Shown here in pieces: positions 52,716 through 63,320 of a DNA stretch of 64,000 nucleotides; position 1 is the first letter of the stretch; each line of letters starts with the position of its first letter. The stretch lies in NCBI GenBank assembly GCA_021432635.1, contig MU270058.1:372001-436000 (forward strand), in the 5' to 3' direction. The position numbers and the translations under genes are program-made. The notes under the pieces are model-generated. The model saw only the letters and a list, made by a program, of their open reading frames with translations, made no database searches and was not told the origin of the DNA. The stretch comes from Thozetella sp. PMI_491. Lineage: Eukaryota; Ascomycota; Sordariomycetes; Chaetosphaeriales; Chaetosphaeriaceae.

Positions 52716-54491
52716 CTACCTGTTGGTCGTCCTCTTGCGGTTCATGAGGTCCTTGAAGAAAGCCTGGAGGTCCTCGCTGTTGGACTCCTCCACAGGTTCT
52801 GGGCTAGGCGGCTCGGGGGATGAGGCATATGCTTGTCGGTCCTATCCGCACTGTTAGCACACCCGCCATGCACATGAACGGCCTAACCCGCAAATTGTAA
52901 AAGGGATTGACCCACCTTGAGCCGCTGCACCATGTCGTCCGCATCCACTTGGATGCCCCCCATGTTGAATTGCACAGGACCGATATGCTCGTTGACTCCG
53001 CTCGTGGCCAGGCCATCCTCCTCTTCTGATGGCCGCCGGGCCGGCTTGGACCTCGGGTCGTCCTTGCGCGCCTCTTCTGCCTTTTGCCGGTAGCCTTCCA
53101 GGCTCTGGAGCTGTTGCGCCAGGAACTCTTGCGTTTCCATCGTCTCGAATTCGAGCTTAGTCGAGTGGCTGTTTCGCCCAGCGAGCTGCAATGCGTTCAT
53201 GCTGGGATCCTGGACGGCCGACTCGTAGAGCGTGACGGCCGAACCCTCGGGGTCGGCTTGCTCCGCTTCCTCCTCCTCCTCCTCCTCTCCTGCCGTCCCG
53301 TTCTGGTCGCCGTTGGCGTGTTGCGGCGGAAATGGCTGGTCTAGGTCGATCGACCAGCCGCTGCTCACTCGCTCGACATCGAAGCCTTCCCTCAGCACCC
53401 TAATCTTACCCCACGAGTCCCAGTTCGGTGGAACCGCAACCGTATCCCTGTCGATGACGTTGGCCTTTAGTGGCTGCTTCTTGAGGAGCGAATGGATTCC
53501 TAAGCTGGAGTGAACGAGGGTCGGCAGCTGTGAGGGGATCGAGGGGGTCGTATAGATGAGAGAAGCACCGTCTGTCAGAGCCTCAGTTAGCATCTACCAG
53601 CAGTTGGGCAGGACGACGGCCGGGGAGGAAGGTACGTTTTAAAAGGATCGTCCGTAAAAATTGGAGCACAACATCGAAATCCTCCTCCTTCCAGCCTTGT
53701 GTCTTCTCGAGGAGCTCCATCTTCTCGGCCTGTTGCGGCGTCAGTCACGTTCGCTCCGGAATCGGATGCATGCCGCATGGAGCTAAACTCACGTTCTGGC
53801 AAACCAAGCACAGCGGTAAGCCCAAGGCGTCCTCCCACTCTCCGGGACCGAGGGGCAGGGCTACGTCGCCCTCCCCAGTAGTGGCGGCCGTGGTGCCGTC
53901 CAGATTTATGCCACCGCCGCGTCCTCGGTCGCGCCACGAGACCATGACCTCCTCCATCGTCTCCTTGCACTCGTTGCTGAGGCTCACCAGCACTGTTCGC
54001 AGCAGTAGAATCCATTGTCGCAGCTGGCGGAGCCACTTCCACGGCTGGCTCCAGTCGAGCAGCACCACGATCAGCGTGTTGGGGATCGACTGGGGGGTGA
54101 GCAGTGGCTGCAGGAGCGAGGCGAAGGCGGGCGAGGGCTTCGTCAGGGTGTACAGCGAGATGCGCGCCAGTGTATCCTCCTGGTCGGCATCCAGCACGTC
54201 GTAGTAGGTATAGCCGAGCGCGAACTGGTTCGCGACGGGAGGGATCTTAGCGCCCATCCCGGTGCGGTCCAGCGACCTCCGGAGCTCGTTGTTCGAGAGC
54301 GACTCGAGGAATTCGCGTTGCGAGTCGACCGTACCGCCCAGAAGCAAGATGTTCTTCTCGGGCAGCCGCTTGCCGCTGGCTACCGAGTCGAGCATGGAGC
54401 TCCATAGCTCCTTCTTGGCGTCGTCCTTCCGCGCATCGGACCCAGTCGAGACGCTGGTGTAGGTCGAGAAACGATTTGTGTTGGCCGCCAT
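52716..54491 (-). CDS. dli1: Cytoplasmic dynein light intermediate chain
   Basis: Four exons: 54491..53793, 53729..53636, 53571..52916, 52841..52716; introns of 63, 64 and 74 nt; 524 residues. The protein is the LIC subunit that binds the dynein heavy chain through its N-terminal Ras-like domain and links adaptors through its C-terminal helix. The N-domain begins KNILLLGGTVDSQREFLESL; the P-loop is degenerate, as is normal in fungal LICs. QFALGYTYYDVLD and LDWSQPWKWLRQLRQW are other family blocks. The second and third exons restore AEKMELLEKTQGWKEEDFD and HGASLIYTTPS. The tail has an acidic run (GEEEEEEEAEQ) and ends in the adaptor-binding helix DLQAFFKDLMNRKR, coded by the last small exon. 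It is expected to serve nuclear migration and vesicle transport in hyphae. The name follows fission yeast. Confidence 0.93.
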
Positions 54492-55299
54492 CGCGGTGGC
54501 TTCGACGTCGCGAGGTAGAGCCGAGGGGGAGGGCGTATGCGGTAGAGGTCACGAGGTAGGTTAGGAGGGAGCTACCTTTCGACGGTCAAGCATTGGGCGA
54601 GGGATGCTGCATTCTTTGGCCGACGCGGTCCGTCGTCCGTAGTCGCTAGTTTAGTTTATTTTTCTTCTTTCGCTTCTGCGGGTTGGGAGGGGAATGGAGT
54701 TGATAGGTGCTGCGCGTCAAAGGCCAAAACACCGTTGCCAGGAGGGTGGGATGCAGTGGGCGTCAGTGGCTCGGGAGCTGTTTGTGTATCATGCTTTGTC
54801 CATCGTGGCCAGGAGTTTCTCTCTAACAAGCCCCTTGGCCGTCCGTCTGGCGGCAGGCTAATGACGGTGCACGCAAATGAAGTGCGGGTCGCTTAATTCC
54901 CCGACAAAAACCCAGAGTGGGGACCTCTTTGGACATGTGCTGCCATATGCTACCACCTGCAAAGAGCTTGCGCCACTGCGAACCCTAACCCGAGACTTGG
55001 CTCTAGCTAGTGCTAGCTAAAGTATACTACCTACAGGGAGGTGTCACGGGGGGAAGTGACTGACTGATCCACTGCGCCACCGAAGAGCCCCGCTGCGGTT
55101 ACCTGGTGCCCCGGCTGAACCTTCCGCTGTGAACCGCATTCGTCTCCCTCGATCAACGAAGCGGCCTCGGTCTGTTCCTTTGACTCCATCTATCCTCAAC
55201 CCGCGCCATCGCCTGCGTTGGATTTGAAGTTGCCGTCCGCACTCCTTCCCTCACCACCGACTTAAACCGCGACCGAGACTCTCCAGCGAGGTTAGCGAC
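54492..55299. promoter_or_regulatory. Divergent promoter between dynein LIC and the BAX-inhibitor gene
   Basis: About 800 nt shared by two outward-facing genes; CT-rich before 55300. No further element can be named. Confidence 0.45.
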
Positions 55300-56356
55300 A
55301 TGGCCAGCTCCACCAAATACGCGCCCGCGGCGCAGCAGGACCCGGATGAGGACTACGCGCAGCCTCCTCCGTCCTACCAGGCCACCGGCGAGACCAGTGC
55401 CTCTGATGACACGGCCCGTCTCTTTGGGGGTGGTGTACCCCGCGGCAGCCAGGACGATGACATCCCAGATGACTTCAAGGTACGCCTCGCTCCCCTCCCC
55501 CTTCCGCCCGCGGGTTCTCCTATGCGCTGGCCGAGGCCTGCCGAGAATCTAGATCTCGTATGCAAGAAGAGGAGCTAACCCTGTTGTCTTCTTGCAGTTT
55601 GGTGGTTCCATCGCGGAGGCCACCATCGACATCCGCAACCAGTTCATCCGCAAGGTCTACACCATCCTCACGGTCCAGCTTATCGCTACCGGAGCCGTCA
55701 GCGCCATCAGCTTCATGAGCGAGGGCTATAAAGCATGGATCCAGACCCATCCCGCTCTTGTCTATGGTTCGGTATGTGAACCCTTTCTGCTTTCCCCTCT
55801 CTCTTCTGCTATCCTCCGTTTAGCTCGGCAATATACATACATGCTAACGCAGCCGCACCCGTAGCTCTTTGGTGCCATGATTTTTATGTTCTTGACCTAC
55901 TGGAAGCGGCACTCGTACCCGATGAACATGCTCTTCCTCTCTGGATTCACCCTCCTGGAAGCCTATACCATCTCCGTTATCGTCTCTTTCCACGACGCCA
56001 AGATTGTGCTCAACGCCGTCATCCTCACCGCCGGTATCTTTGTCTTCTTAACCGCCTTCGCCTGCCAGACCAAGTATGACTTCACATCATGGATGCCGTA
56101 CCTATTTGGTGCCCTGTGGGGACTGGTTCTGTTCAGCTTCATGTCCTTCTTCATCCCCTACAGCAGCACTGGCGAGATGATCTATGGTGGAATCGCGGCG
56201 TTAATCTTTAGCGGCTACATCCTGGTCGATACCCAGCTCGTTCTGCGCAAGCACCACGTCGAGGAGGAGATTGCCGCCGCGATCAGCCTGTACTTGGACG
56301 TCATCAACCTGTTCCTTGCCATCCTGCGCATCCTCAATGGCCAGTCCAACAACTAA
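55300..56356 (+). CDS. bxi1: BAX inhibitor-1 / TMBIM family membrane protein
   Basis: Three exons: 55300..55479, 55598..55771, 55865..56356; introns of 118 and 93 nt; 281 residues. After a cytosolic Pro/Asp-rich start (QPPPSYQATGET; DDDIPDDFKFGGS at the first splice) come seven membrane helices. Family marks are IRNQFIRKVYTILTVQL, SGFTLLEAYTISVIVSFHD, TAFACQTKYDFTSW and the final GYILVDTQLVLRKHHVEEEIAAAISLYLDVINLFLAILRIL, which carries the conserved paired aspartates of the putative pH/Ca2+ switch. Members sit in ER, vacuole or Golgi membranes and restrain calcium release and cell death; yeast Bxi1 takes part in the unfolded protein response. Length and topology are typical. Confidence 0.95.
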
Positions 56357-57569
56357 AGGCCATACTGTACCACTCGCCTCCGACGTCAAAAGCGAGGCTA
56401 AGGTTCGGCGTACGAGAACCTTGATGGGCTTCATGCCTTCCGGATCCATGCGAGAGAGTGGAGTATTAGGGGGCGTGCCCCAAGTTGGCAGTGGAGGCGT
56501 ACACTGCAAAGTGAAGTGAGTAGGTGTCCGCTTCCGGGCCCTACTGTTGACTGTCTCTGGCTGCTGCTGCCAGGAGATGGCCATTTTTCCATCACAAGTC
56601 CACCAATACATCTCGTCTCCTACCATTGCCTGCTGTTCTGTTTGAGGGTCTTTGCTTTTCCCTGGTTAGCAAGAGGGACATGGAAAGTTGTTAGATTAGC
56701 TGAGGCAGAGGCTTCGAATAGTATAGGATGTTGAGCGAAAAAAAAAAATTCACTACCAACAAGTTCCTAATCCGGCGTGAGAATGCAAGCCAGCGCATCC
56801 AGGCAACGCGCTACACTCTACCCTGGAAGTAACTACCTAGATAGGATCGCATATTAGAGGAACGGGCTGGAGACGCAGTTTCACTTAGTGTGGCACCACC
56901 AGTACTAGGATCACGGGCAGGACGAAACAGTTGAATTGGGAGTGTGATATCTGCATTAGAAGTCCGATAATAGAAAGAAAAAAAAAGAAAGGGGGTAACT
57001 ACTGAGATGCAAAGAAGAGGGGGAGGCTGACCCCAACAAGCTACAAACAACACGCGAGGGCGACTACTAGGATTCACCCGTCTAAGTGCGAGAACAGAGC
57101 CAACCACGACGAGCACGTCTCTCCTCCATGATTAGCACACCTGGACACCCCACATGTGTTATCCTCCCTCCATGGGTCGCTAGACGCGCGCCAGATCCGT
57201 GGCCCGCAAGCCGCCGTCGTCAGAATTGCTGAGCAGTCGAATCGTAGATCTCGACAGCTGTGTCTTCCTCCCACCTCTCCTTTCGGAAGAATCCACAATC
57301 CAATCACGCTGCCAGGTCGACTCTTGCCCATAGTGAGATCGCTCCTTTTATTTTCGTCGCATTCATGTTGTCTCCCGGGGGGAGAGCCGAGTAAGTCATT
57401 CAACTGGGAGAGCTAGCAGCAAGCAGCGGGGAATATCGCCTGTCGACGTAACAGCAGAGAACCAACGCCATAGTAAGAAGGAGTCCAAGCATCGCCAGCT
57501 GAGAAGATAGTGATGTCATAACACAGCGGTCGGAATGGCGATGCAGGATGCGGCGGGCAAGCCCGACTC
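56357..57569. other. Intergenic between convergent genes
   Basis: About 1.2 kb, 3' ends of the TMBIM gene (+) and the septin gene (-). An A-run at about 56741-56750 and A/G-rich patches near 56970-56995 are seen; no gene. Confidence 0.5.
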
Positions 57570-59223
57570 TTAGTTGCCATCGTGGTCGCCGTTGGCCTCG
57601 GGGCCGGGCGACTGGGCGCTCGCGACCGCAGCGGCCTCGCGCTGCATCCGCGCCTCGATCTCGCGGAGCTGTGACTCGCGGGCCAGGAGCTCCTGGCGCT
57701 TCTCGTTGATCTCCCTCTGGACTTTGATCTCGATCTCGCGGAGCTTCTCCTCCTCCCGGCGCAGCTGCTCCTCCTTGAGACGCACGGACTGCGAGGCAAG
57801 GTCTTCGGGGTTCATGGATGAATCGCTGAGATAAAATTAGCATATGACTGCTTGGTCCGCCATACATAGGGAAAGGTTCGACATACACTCCAGCGCCGCC
57901 CTCGACGCTCTTGGAGAGCTTCTCGGTACGGTAGTTCTCGTAGAGGAAATCGTGGGTAATCTCCTTGAGGTCAGCCAGGTGGCTGTGGAGGAGGGCCGAG
58001 CGGATGGCGAGGAAGTCGGAGTGACGCGGGTTGTCGACCTCGACAACACCCCACGGGTACTGGCGGGCGCGGACCTTGCGGCCGCCGATCTCAACTGTCT
58101 CCTCGGAACCGACAATAGCGAATGGCATCAGACCGCGGAGCTCGGCGTTCTCCTCAACCGTGTCCTCGTCATCCTCCTCGATATCGTAGGGGAAGTTGTA
58201 GACAGGGATGCGGTAGTGCTCAATATCCTCCATGACAAGCTTCTTTGACTCGGCGAGCTCAGCAGGGGTCAGGGAGTCGGCACGGCCGATGACGGGGATG
58301 ACGTTGACCCGGGGGGCGAGGCGCTTCATGAGCTCGATGTCGAGCTCCCGCAAGCTAAGCAACCAAGAGGTCAGCAGTGTTGAGCGAAGATCACATGTCT
58401 CAGGGCTTGACTCACCCGTGTCCGGTCGGGGTGATGAAGTAAAGCATGGCGTGGACGCGGTTGTCCCGGAAGCGAGGGTTACGCTTGATACGGGACTCCT
58501 CGGCGAGAATGTCGTCGTACTGTCGCTCGAGGTAGCCAACGATCTCTGAGAAGCTAAGGGCGAATGCGGTCAGCCAATTCCGCGCATCTACACAGGATGT
58601 CAAGGGGAGGGGGACGATGGGCTCACCTCGCCTCGTTATCTACTTGGTCACCGAAGCCGGGGGTGTCGACAATGGTCAGGGAGATGCGGGTGCCTTCCTC
58701 ATCCAGCTCGAGCTCTGCAGAGTCGTTAGAGGTCGTGAGTACAGGTTAATCGATACGAGTAGGTCGCGCGGAAGGCATACCGACAGTGATGGGCTTGATC
58801 TTGACGCCATCCTCGAGGTGGGCGGCGTTGGCGTCGTCAGACTCCTTGTGAGGGAGGACGCCCTTGCCGCAGAGCGTGTTGACGAAGGTGGTGCGACCTG
58901 GCAACGGCACGACGGATTAGCATCCAAAAGCAAGCATCAGTAAATGGATGCATCGGTAGACGTACCAGTGCCCGAGGCTCCGCAGACCATCAAGCAGAAC
59001 TGGATTCCCTTCTTCACGTTCTTCTTTCGGCGGATCATCTTCTGTTGCACGCCAAACGTGTTAGCTCCAGCCATGACGACGAACCCGAGCTTAGGCTCGC
59101 TGCAGACAGGCAATTGGGGCGCAGGCGACGGGTCGCTGATGAGGGATGGGCAGCCGGTGGGCAGAGGAGGGAAATTTTCGACGAGATGGGGGGAGAGAGG
59201 AGACGTACGGCCGGGGCAGACAT
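57570..59223 (-). CDS. cdc11: Septin Cdc11 (AspA-type)
   Basis: Seven exons: 59223..59209, 59041..58966, 58897..58781, 58714..58627, 58553..58416, 58354..57887, 57825..57570; all phases agree; 385 residues. The GTPase has a Cdc11-style P-loop GASGTGRTT at about 26-34 (Arg in place of the usual Lys, as in yeast Cdc11), the G3 motif IVDTPGFGD, and the G4 motif GRAD in VIPVIGRADSLT. The septin unique element includes FAIVGSEETVEIGGRKVRARQYPWG. A C-terminal coiled coil (LREIEIKVQREINEKRQELL) follows. Basic residues just before the G domain (RRKKNVKKG) form the lipid-binding patch. Cdc11 caps the septin octamer and helps build rings at septa and hyphal branches. Exon 1 codes only five residues; an in-frame ATG at 59074 inside intron 1 offers an alternative N-terminus. 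Confidence 0.93.
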
Positions 59224-60622
59224 GGTTGCGGTTGATCAGGACGATTCGGGACAAGTAGAATGGGACGTTTGGGGCAGATAGGTGCTCGGCCTGACGCGGG
59301 CACGATATTTCTCTTGCTAAATGGAAAAGGAGGCGCTATCCAGTCAGCAGCAGCAACAACAAAAAAAGAGGTGGCGGGAACGGTTATTGTTGGCTGAGAT
59401 GGCGAGCCGGGAGCTATCAGGTGCCTTGCGGATACTGGGGGAGAAAAGGAGAGGTCGAAGCGACAGGGTGGAGGTTTGTGTTGACGGAGGCGGTCGGTCG
59501 AAATGCAATTTCACACAAAAAAGTTGCGTTGCAGGGGAGGCAGGGAGGATTGCTGGGTGGCAGCTGCCGCTTGGTTGGCGCAACGGCAAATCAATTGGAA
59601 GGGGGAGCACGGAGCACCTCTCCAGCAACGCAGCCAAAAGCGACCGTAGATTCAGGGGCCGCACCCACTCCCAGATTACATCGCGAGGCTGAAAGGGGAA
59701 AGGCGGGCCCCTCCCACCTCCCCCAGCCAGCCCAGACAGCCCAGTGCTGTCCCCGCCCAGTGCACGGCCAGAGGGGAGAATGGGCATCAGTTGGCACGGA
59801 GAGGCGTCGAGGCGCGATACGGACGACACCTGACAGCTCCTGACAGCTGCCGGCGCGTGCTCAAGGCAGGCCCGCACCCGCCCGCTTTCAAGCTCGCCCA
59901 TTGGCCCTCGCTCCCGTCTGCTGATGCTGCCCGCGAGGACGGCCCACTGTCCACGGGCGGCGGCGGTCCAGGTACTGCTGCATTGCCTTAGCCGTCTAGC
60001 GGCGACGTCGCACCTGTACGGCTGCAGTACGGACCTTCGTCATCCCCCATCCGCACCGAACGGCATCGTGTGGAACGAGGACGCCTCTCCAGTGGGCTCA
60101 GGGCTGCAGTTGTTTGTTCCGCCCCGCCGAGCTTATCCCCAGCGACAGCAGCGCCTCCCGGACGTCGCGGCTCCTTTTGCGCCCGAATGGAAATGCTACC
60201 GCCGCCCGTGGGAGCCTGAAATACCGGGAAAAACAAGCTGGTCTCAACTGTCTGGGGACCCCGGGCCAACCGCCGCCCCTCGCAAATCCGTAGTAGAGCT
60301 TCACCTCCCCTCTACCCTCCGCCGCCGCCGCCGCCGCCGCGGGACCACAAGGCAGAATCCGTATCGGTCCTCCCGCTTGTGTCTCCAGACCATGGTCTCA
60401 TAGCACCGGCTTCATCGTTCTTTTCTCTTCTTCTCTTTCCCTTCACACCAAAGCTCCGCGGAGCTTTTGGTCCCGCCTCTTTCTTTCCCTCGCTCTCCCT
60501 CCCTTCCCCTCGTTTCCCGTCACCCCGCTCTTCACGATCTCTTATTGAGCCCATCTGTTCACAACTCGATATCCCCCCCACCTCCCAACGCCGGCTTCGT
60601 GAACGCTCCTCCCGCGGCAAAC
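59224..60622. promoter_or_regulatory. Divergent promoter between septin cdc11 and hsv2
   Basis: About 1.4 kb, rich in CT/GA-skewed patches and a GCC triplet run (60319-60340). No gene is supported; the many frames here are composition artefacts. Confidence 0.5.
60319..60340 (+). repeat. (GCC)n microsatellite
   Basis: About seven GCC triplets 280 nt upstream of the hsv2 ATG. Confidence 0.85.
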
Positions 60623-62022
60623 ATGAACACCCGTCCGCCCCTCGAGGAGACGAGCCCCGTCGTGGTCCTCTCGGTGGCATTCAACGATGACAGCAGCTGC
60701 TTCTCTGTGGGGCTGAACTCTGGCTTCTCCAGTAAACACACCCCCGCAGCCTCCCTGTGACGCCGCAACTACCCTTCCCCTCCCCTGGTCTGACGATCAG
60801 AATGCGTGCTAACCGCTCACGCCAGTCTTCCACGCAAAGGGATGCTCACTTAAGACCAATAGAGGTGAGACCGCATCCTCCCCCGCCGCGACACCCCGGC
60901 TCGCGTCCTGGATGTGCTGCTGATGGACCGCGCGGTGCCTAGACTTCAACGCCGGAGTGGGCCTCGTCCAGATGATGGGCAAGGCCAACTACCTGGCGCT
61001 CGTAGGCGGCGGCCGGCAGCCCAAGTTCGCGCAGAACAAGGTCATCCTATGGGACGACGCAAAGGGCAAGGTGGCGCTCGAGATCACCACGCTGACCGCT
61101 ATTCGCGGCGTCAAGCTCGGCCGGGATAGGATCGTGGTCGTGCTGCAGAACAGCGTACGCATCTACAAGTTCGCCAAACCACCCGATCTCATCGCGGCAT
61201 ACGAGACTGCCGACAACCTCATGGGCCTGTGCTGCATGTCGGATAAGCTGATCGCCTTCCCCGGCCGAACCTCCGGCCAGGTCCAGCTCGTCGAAATCGC
61301 CACGGGCAACGTGAGCATCATCCCCGCACATTCATCCGCCCTGAGGGCCATCCAGATTAGCGCTGACGGTGAGCTACTTGCCACCGCGAGTGAAACTGTA
61401 GGTGCTCTCCCGTGATGATAACCGTCCCGTTCTATCTCTAACCAAAGCCGCCCAGGGAACCCTCGTTCGCATCTGGGCCACCAGTAACTGCGCCCGGGTC
61501 GCCGAGTTGCGACGCGGCATAGATCCTGCCACTATCTTCTCTCTAGGATTCAGTCCTTCTGGGACGATGCTGGCGTGTACGTCGGACAAATCTACACTAC
61601 ACATCTTTGACGTCCCGCACCCCAAGAAGCCAGCCCGCCAGCCCCCTAGCCCGAGAAGTCCCCAGTTCGGAACACCACCCACTTCCAGCGCAGGGGTAAC
61701 CGATGACGGCCGGGGCAAGTGGGGCATACTGGGCAAGCTGCCGCTGATGCCTCGCATGTTCTCCGATGTCTACTCGTTCGCCTCGGCCCCCTTCGAGGCT
61801 GGAGACGAGCCCCTCGCTGCCGGAGCCCCCATCTCCGAGACTACAACGCTGGGCACATCACGGCCCGCCAAGGGTATCATCGGTTGGGCTGAAGAAGACA
61901 GCCTCCTAGTGGTGGGCGCCGGGCAGGATGCTCGCTGGGAGAGGTTTATCGTAGGAGAGGGCGACGACGGCCGACGGTTCTGTATCCGGGAAGGCTGGAA
62001 GAGATACGTCGGAAACACATGA
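60623..62022 (+). CDS. hsv2: PROPPIN / SVP1-like protein 2 (Hsv2, WIPI3/4 group)
   Basis: Four exons: 60623..60731, 60826..60864, 60943..61397, 61456..62022; introns of 94, 78 and 58 nt; 389 residues. It is a seven-bladed WD-type propeller that binds PI3P and PI(3,5)P2 through the LRRG motif, seen at residues 219-222 (AELRRGIDPATIFSLGFSP), preceded by GTLVRIWATSN. LSVAFNDDSSCFSVGL and LVGGGRQPKFAQNKVILWDD are other family blocks. LRRG rather than FRRG, together with the DFNAGVGLVQMMG segment, places it with Hsv2 rather than Atg18. It should work at endosomal or pre-autophagosomal membranes, in micro- and macroautophagy. The 39-nt second exon restores the SIFHAKGCSLKTNRD stretch. A Pro/Ser-rich insert (KPARQPPSPRSPQFG) after blade 5 is variable among fungi. 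Confidence 0.93.
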
Positions 62023-62144
62023 GGCCGCTCGGCACGGTGACTGGCTGGCTGGTGTTCGAAGGGTCGCGTGATCCTCATGAAGCGACGATGTACGAAAGAG
62101 CGGTACCACGAAGTGTTGTTCGCGGCAATGGGCGGCAGCGGGTG

Positions 62145-62200
62145 CCTCAGCGAAAGCGCTCCTCAGCGAAAGCGCTCCTCAGCGAAAGCGCTCCTCAGCG
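62145..62200. repeat. 16-bp tandem repeat between hsv2 and ist3
   Basis: The unit CCTCAGCGAAAGCGCT occurs three times head to tail from 62145, followed by a partial copy. Each unit contains the near-palindrome AGCG-AAAG-CGCT. It lies in the common 3' region of two convergent genes. Confidence 0.9.
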
Positions 62201-62309
62201 TACATATGGAATCAGATATAGGATTAGGCGCCTCTAGGGTTTAAGCATCATGTATTCATTCGGGTATCATTGTGGCTCATCTCAAATGCCCTGCATTCCA
62301 GTTGATATC

Positions 62310-63320
62310 TCAATCTTTCTCCGCCCGAGGTGACCGGCTCCTGCTACGCATCCTGTGCCTGCGATGACCACTCTCCTTGTTCCGAGCACGGTCACGGTCT
62401 CGGGGCTGTTCTTCAGATCCATCCCGGTCATCCTTATGATGCCTCTCTCTATCCCTCCTCCGATCACGGTCACGGCCGCGGTCATGATCCCTATCCCGGT
62501 CTCGGTCGCGATCGCCTCCGCGCCGGTCCTTCCTATCACGGTGTCGCTCATCGTCACCGTCCCTGCGACGGCGGCTCTCACGTTCACGGGAGTGTCCTCG
62601 CCGCTCGGGGGTTTCCTCCCGCCGATCTCTTCGCCTCCGCTCCCCATCCTCGTCTTCGTCCCGCCTTGACCGGTGGGAGCGATGGTGTCTCTCCTTGTGC
62701 TTACGGTCGTGCCGGTCGGAACGCTTCTTCGCCTGCGCTAGCGCATCTTCGACCTCCTTCTTCTTCTCGTCGATCAGGAACTGCTTCATCGGGTCGTCGT
62801 CATCATGGTTTTCGATCAGCAGCTGCAACTCTTGCTCCTCCTTGAGCAGTCGCCGCGCAGGCTTCGCTTCTTCTTCGTCTTCCTCACTCTCCTCCTCACT
62901 CCCTAGGCCCTTCTCCTGTCTCTCCCGCCGCTGCATATCCTCCCATCCAATCATGAAATCCTGCGGGTCCTCGTCATCCCGCATCTTGTACCTCGCATGG
63001 TCGACGCGGATTAGCCGCCCGCCGATCTCGGCGCCACCCAGGTTGTCCACGGCGAGGTCGGTGCTGCGCTGGTCCTCATATTTGAGCCATCCGAATCCCT
63101 TGCTCTTCCCTGTCTCCTGGTCTCGCACGAGTTTGAGGAAGACGGGCTCGCCAAACTGGCTGAAGATGGTGATGATGTCACCCTCGGAGAGATCGTAGGG
63201 CAATCCGCCGAAGTTGACGAAGGCAGTGTCGCGGTAGTCAACGTGCCACGAGGCATTGGGCGAAATTCCTGCCTCTATCTCGCGCTTGTTCAGCGCCTGG
63301 ATCGCGCGAATCTGATTCAT
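62310..63320 (-). CDS. ist3: U2 snRNP / RES complex RNA-binding protein Ist3 (Snu17, Cwf29, RBMX2 group)
   Basis: Single exon, 336 residues. It starts with the conserved MNQIRAIQALNKREIEAG helix. One RRM covers about residues 25-110 (RNP2-like AFVNFGGLPY; RNP1-like KSKGFGWLKYE), ending in GGRLIRVDHARYK, which is the Ist3/RBMX2 signature, and then RDDEDPQDFMIGWEDMQRRE. The C-terminal half is a long charged tail of Arg/Asp/Glu/His repeats (RDRDRDRDHDRGRD and similar), ending RSRSRSPRAEKD. The RES complex (Ist3, Bud13, Pml1) joins the spliceosome before the first step and helps retain unspliced RNA in the nucleus. The yeast protein is much shorter; the extended tail is like that of other filamentous fungi and animals. 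The ATG is fixed by the conserved start. Confidence 0.93.
   Translation of the reverse strand: MNQIRAIQALNKREIEAGISPNASWHVDYRDTAFVNFGGLPYDLSEGDIITIFSQFGEPVFLKLVRDQETGKSKGFGWLKYEDQRSTDLAVDNLGGAEIGGRLIRVDHARYKMRDDEDPQDFMIGWEDMQRRERQEKGLGSEEESEEDEEEAKPARRLLKEEQELQLLIENHDDDDPMKQFLIDEKKKEVEDALAQAKKRSDRHDRKHKERHHRSHRSRRDEDEDGERRRRDRREETPERRGHSRERESRRRRDGDDERHRDRKDRRGGDRDRDRDRDHDRGRDRDRRRDRERHHKDDRDGSEEQPRDRDRARNKESGHRRHRMRSRSRSPRAEKD

Noticed and set aside
59344-60690. Several frames above 90 codons between cdc11 and hsv2
   Set aside because: Low-complexity GC-rich promoter DNA with no recognisable protein features.
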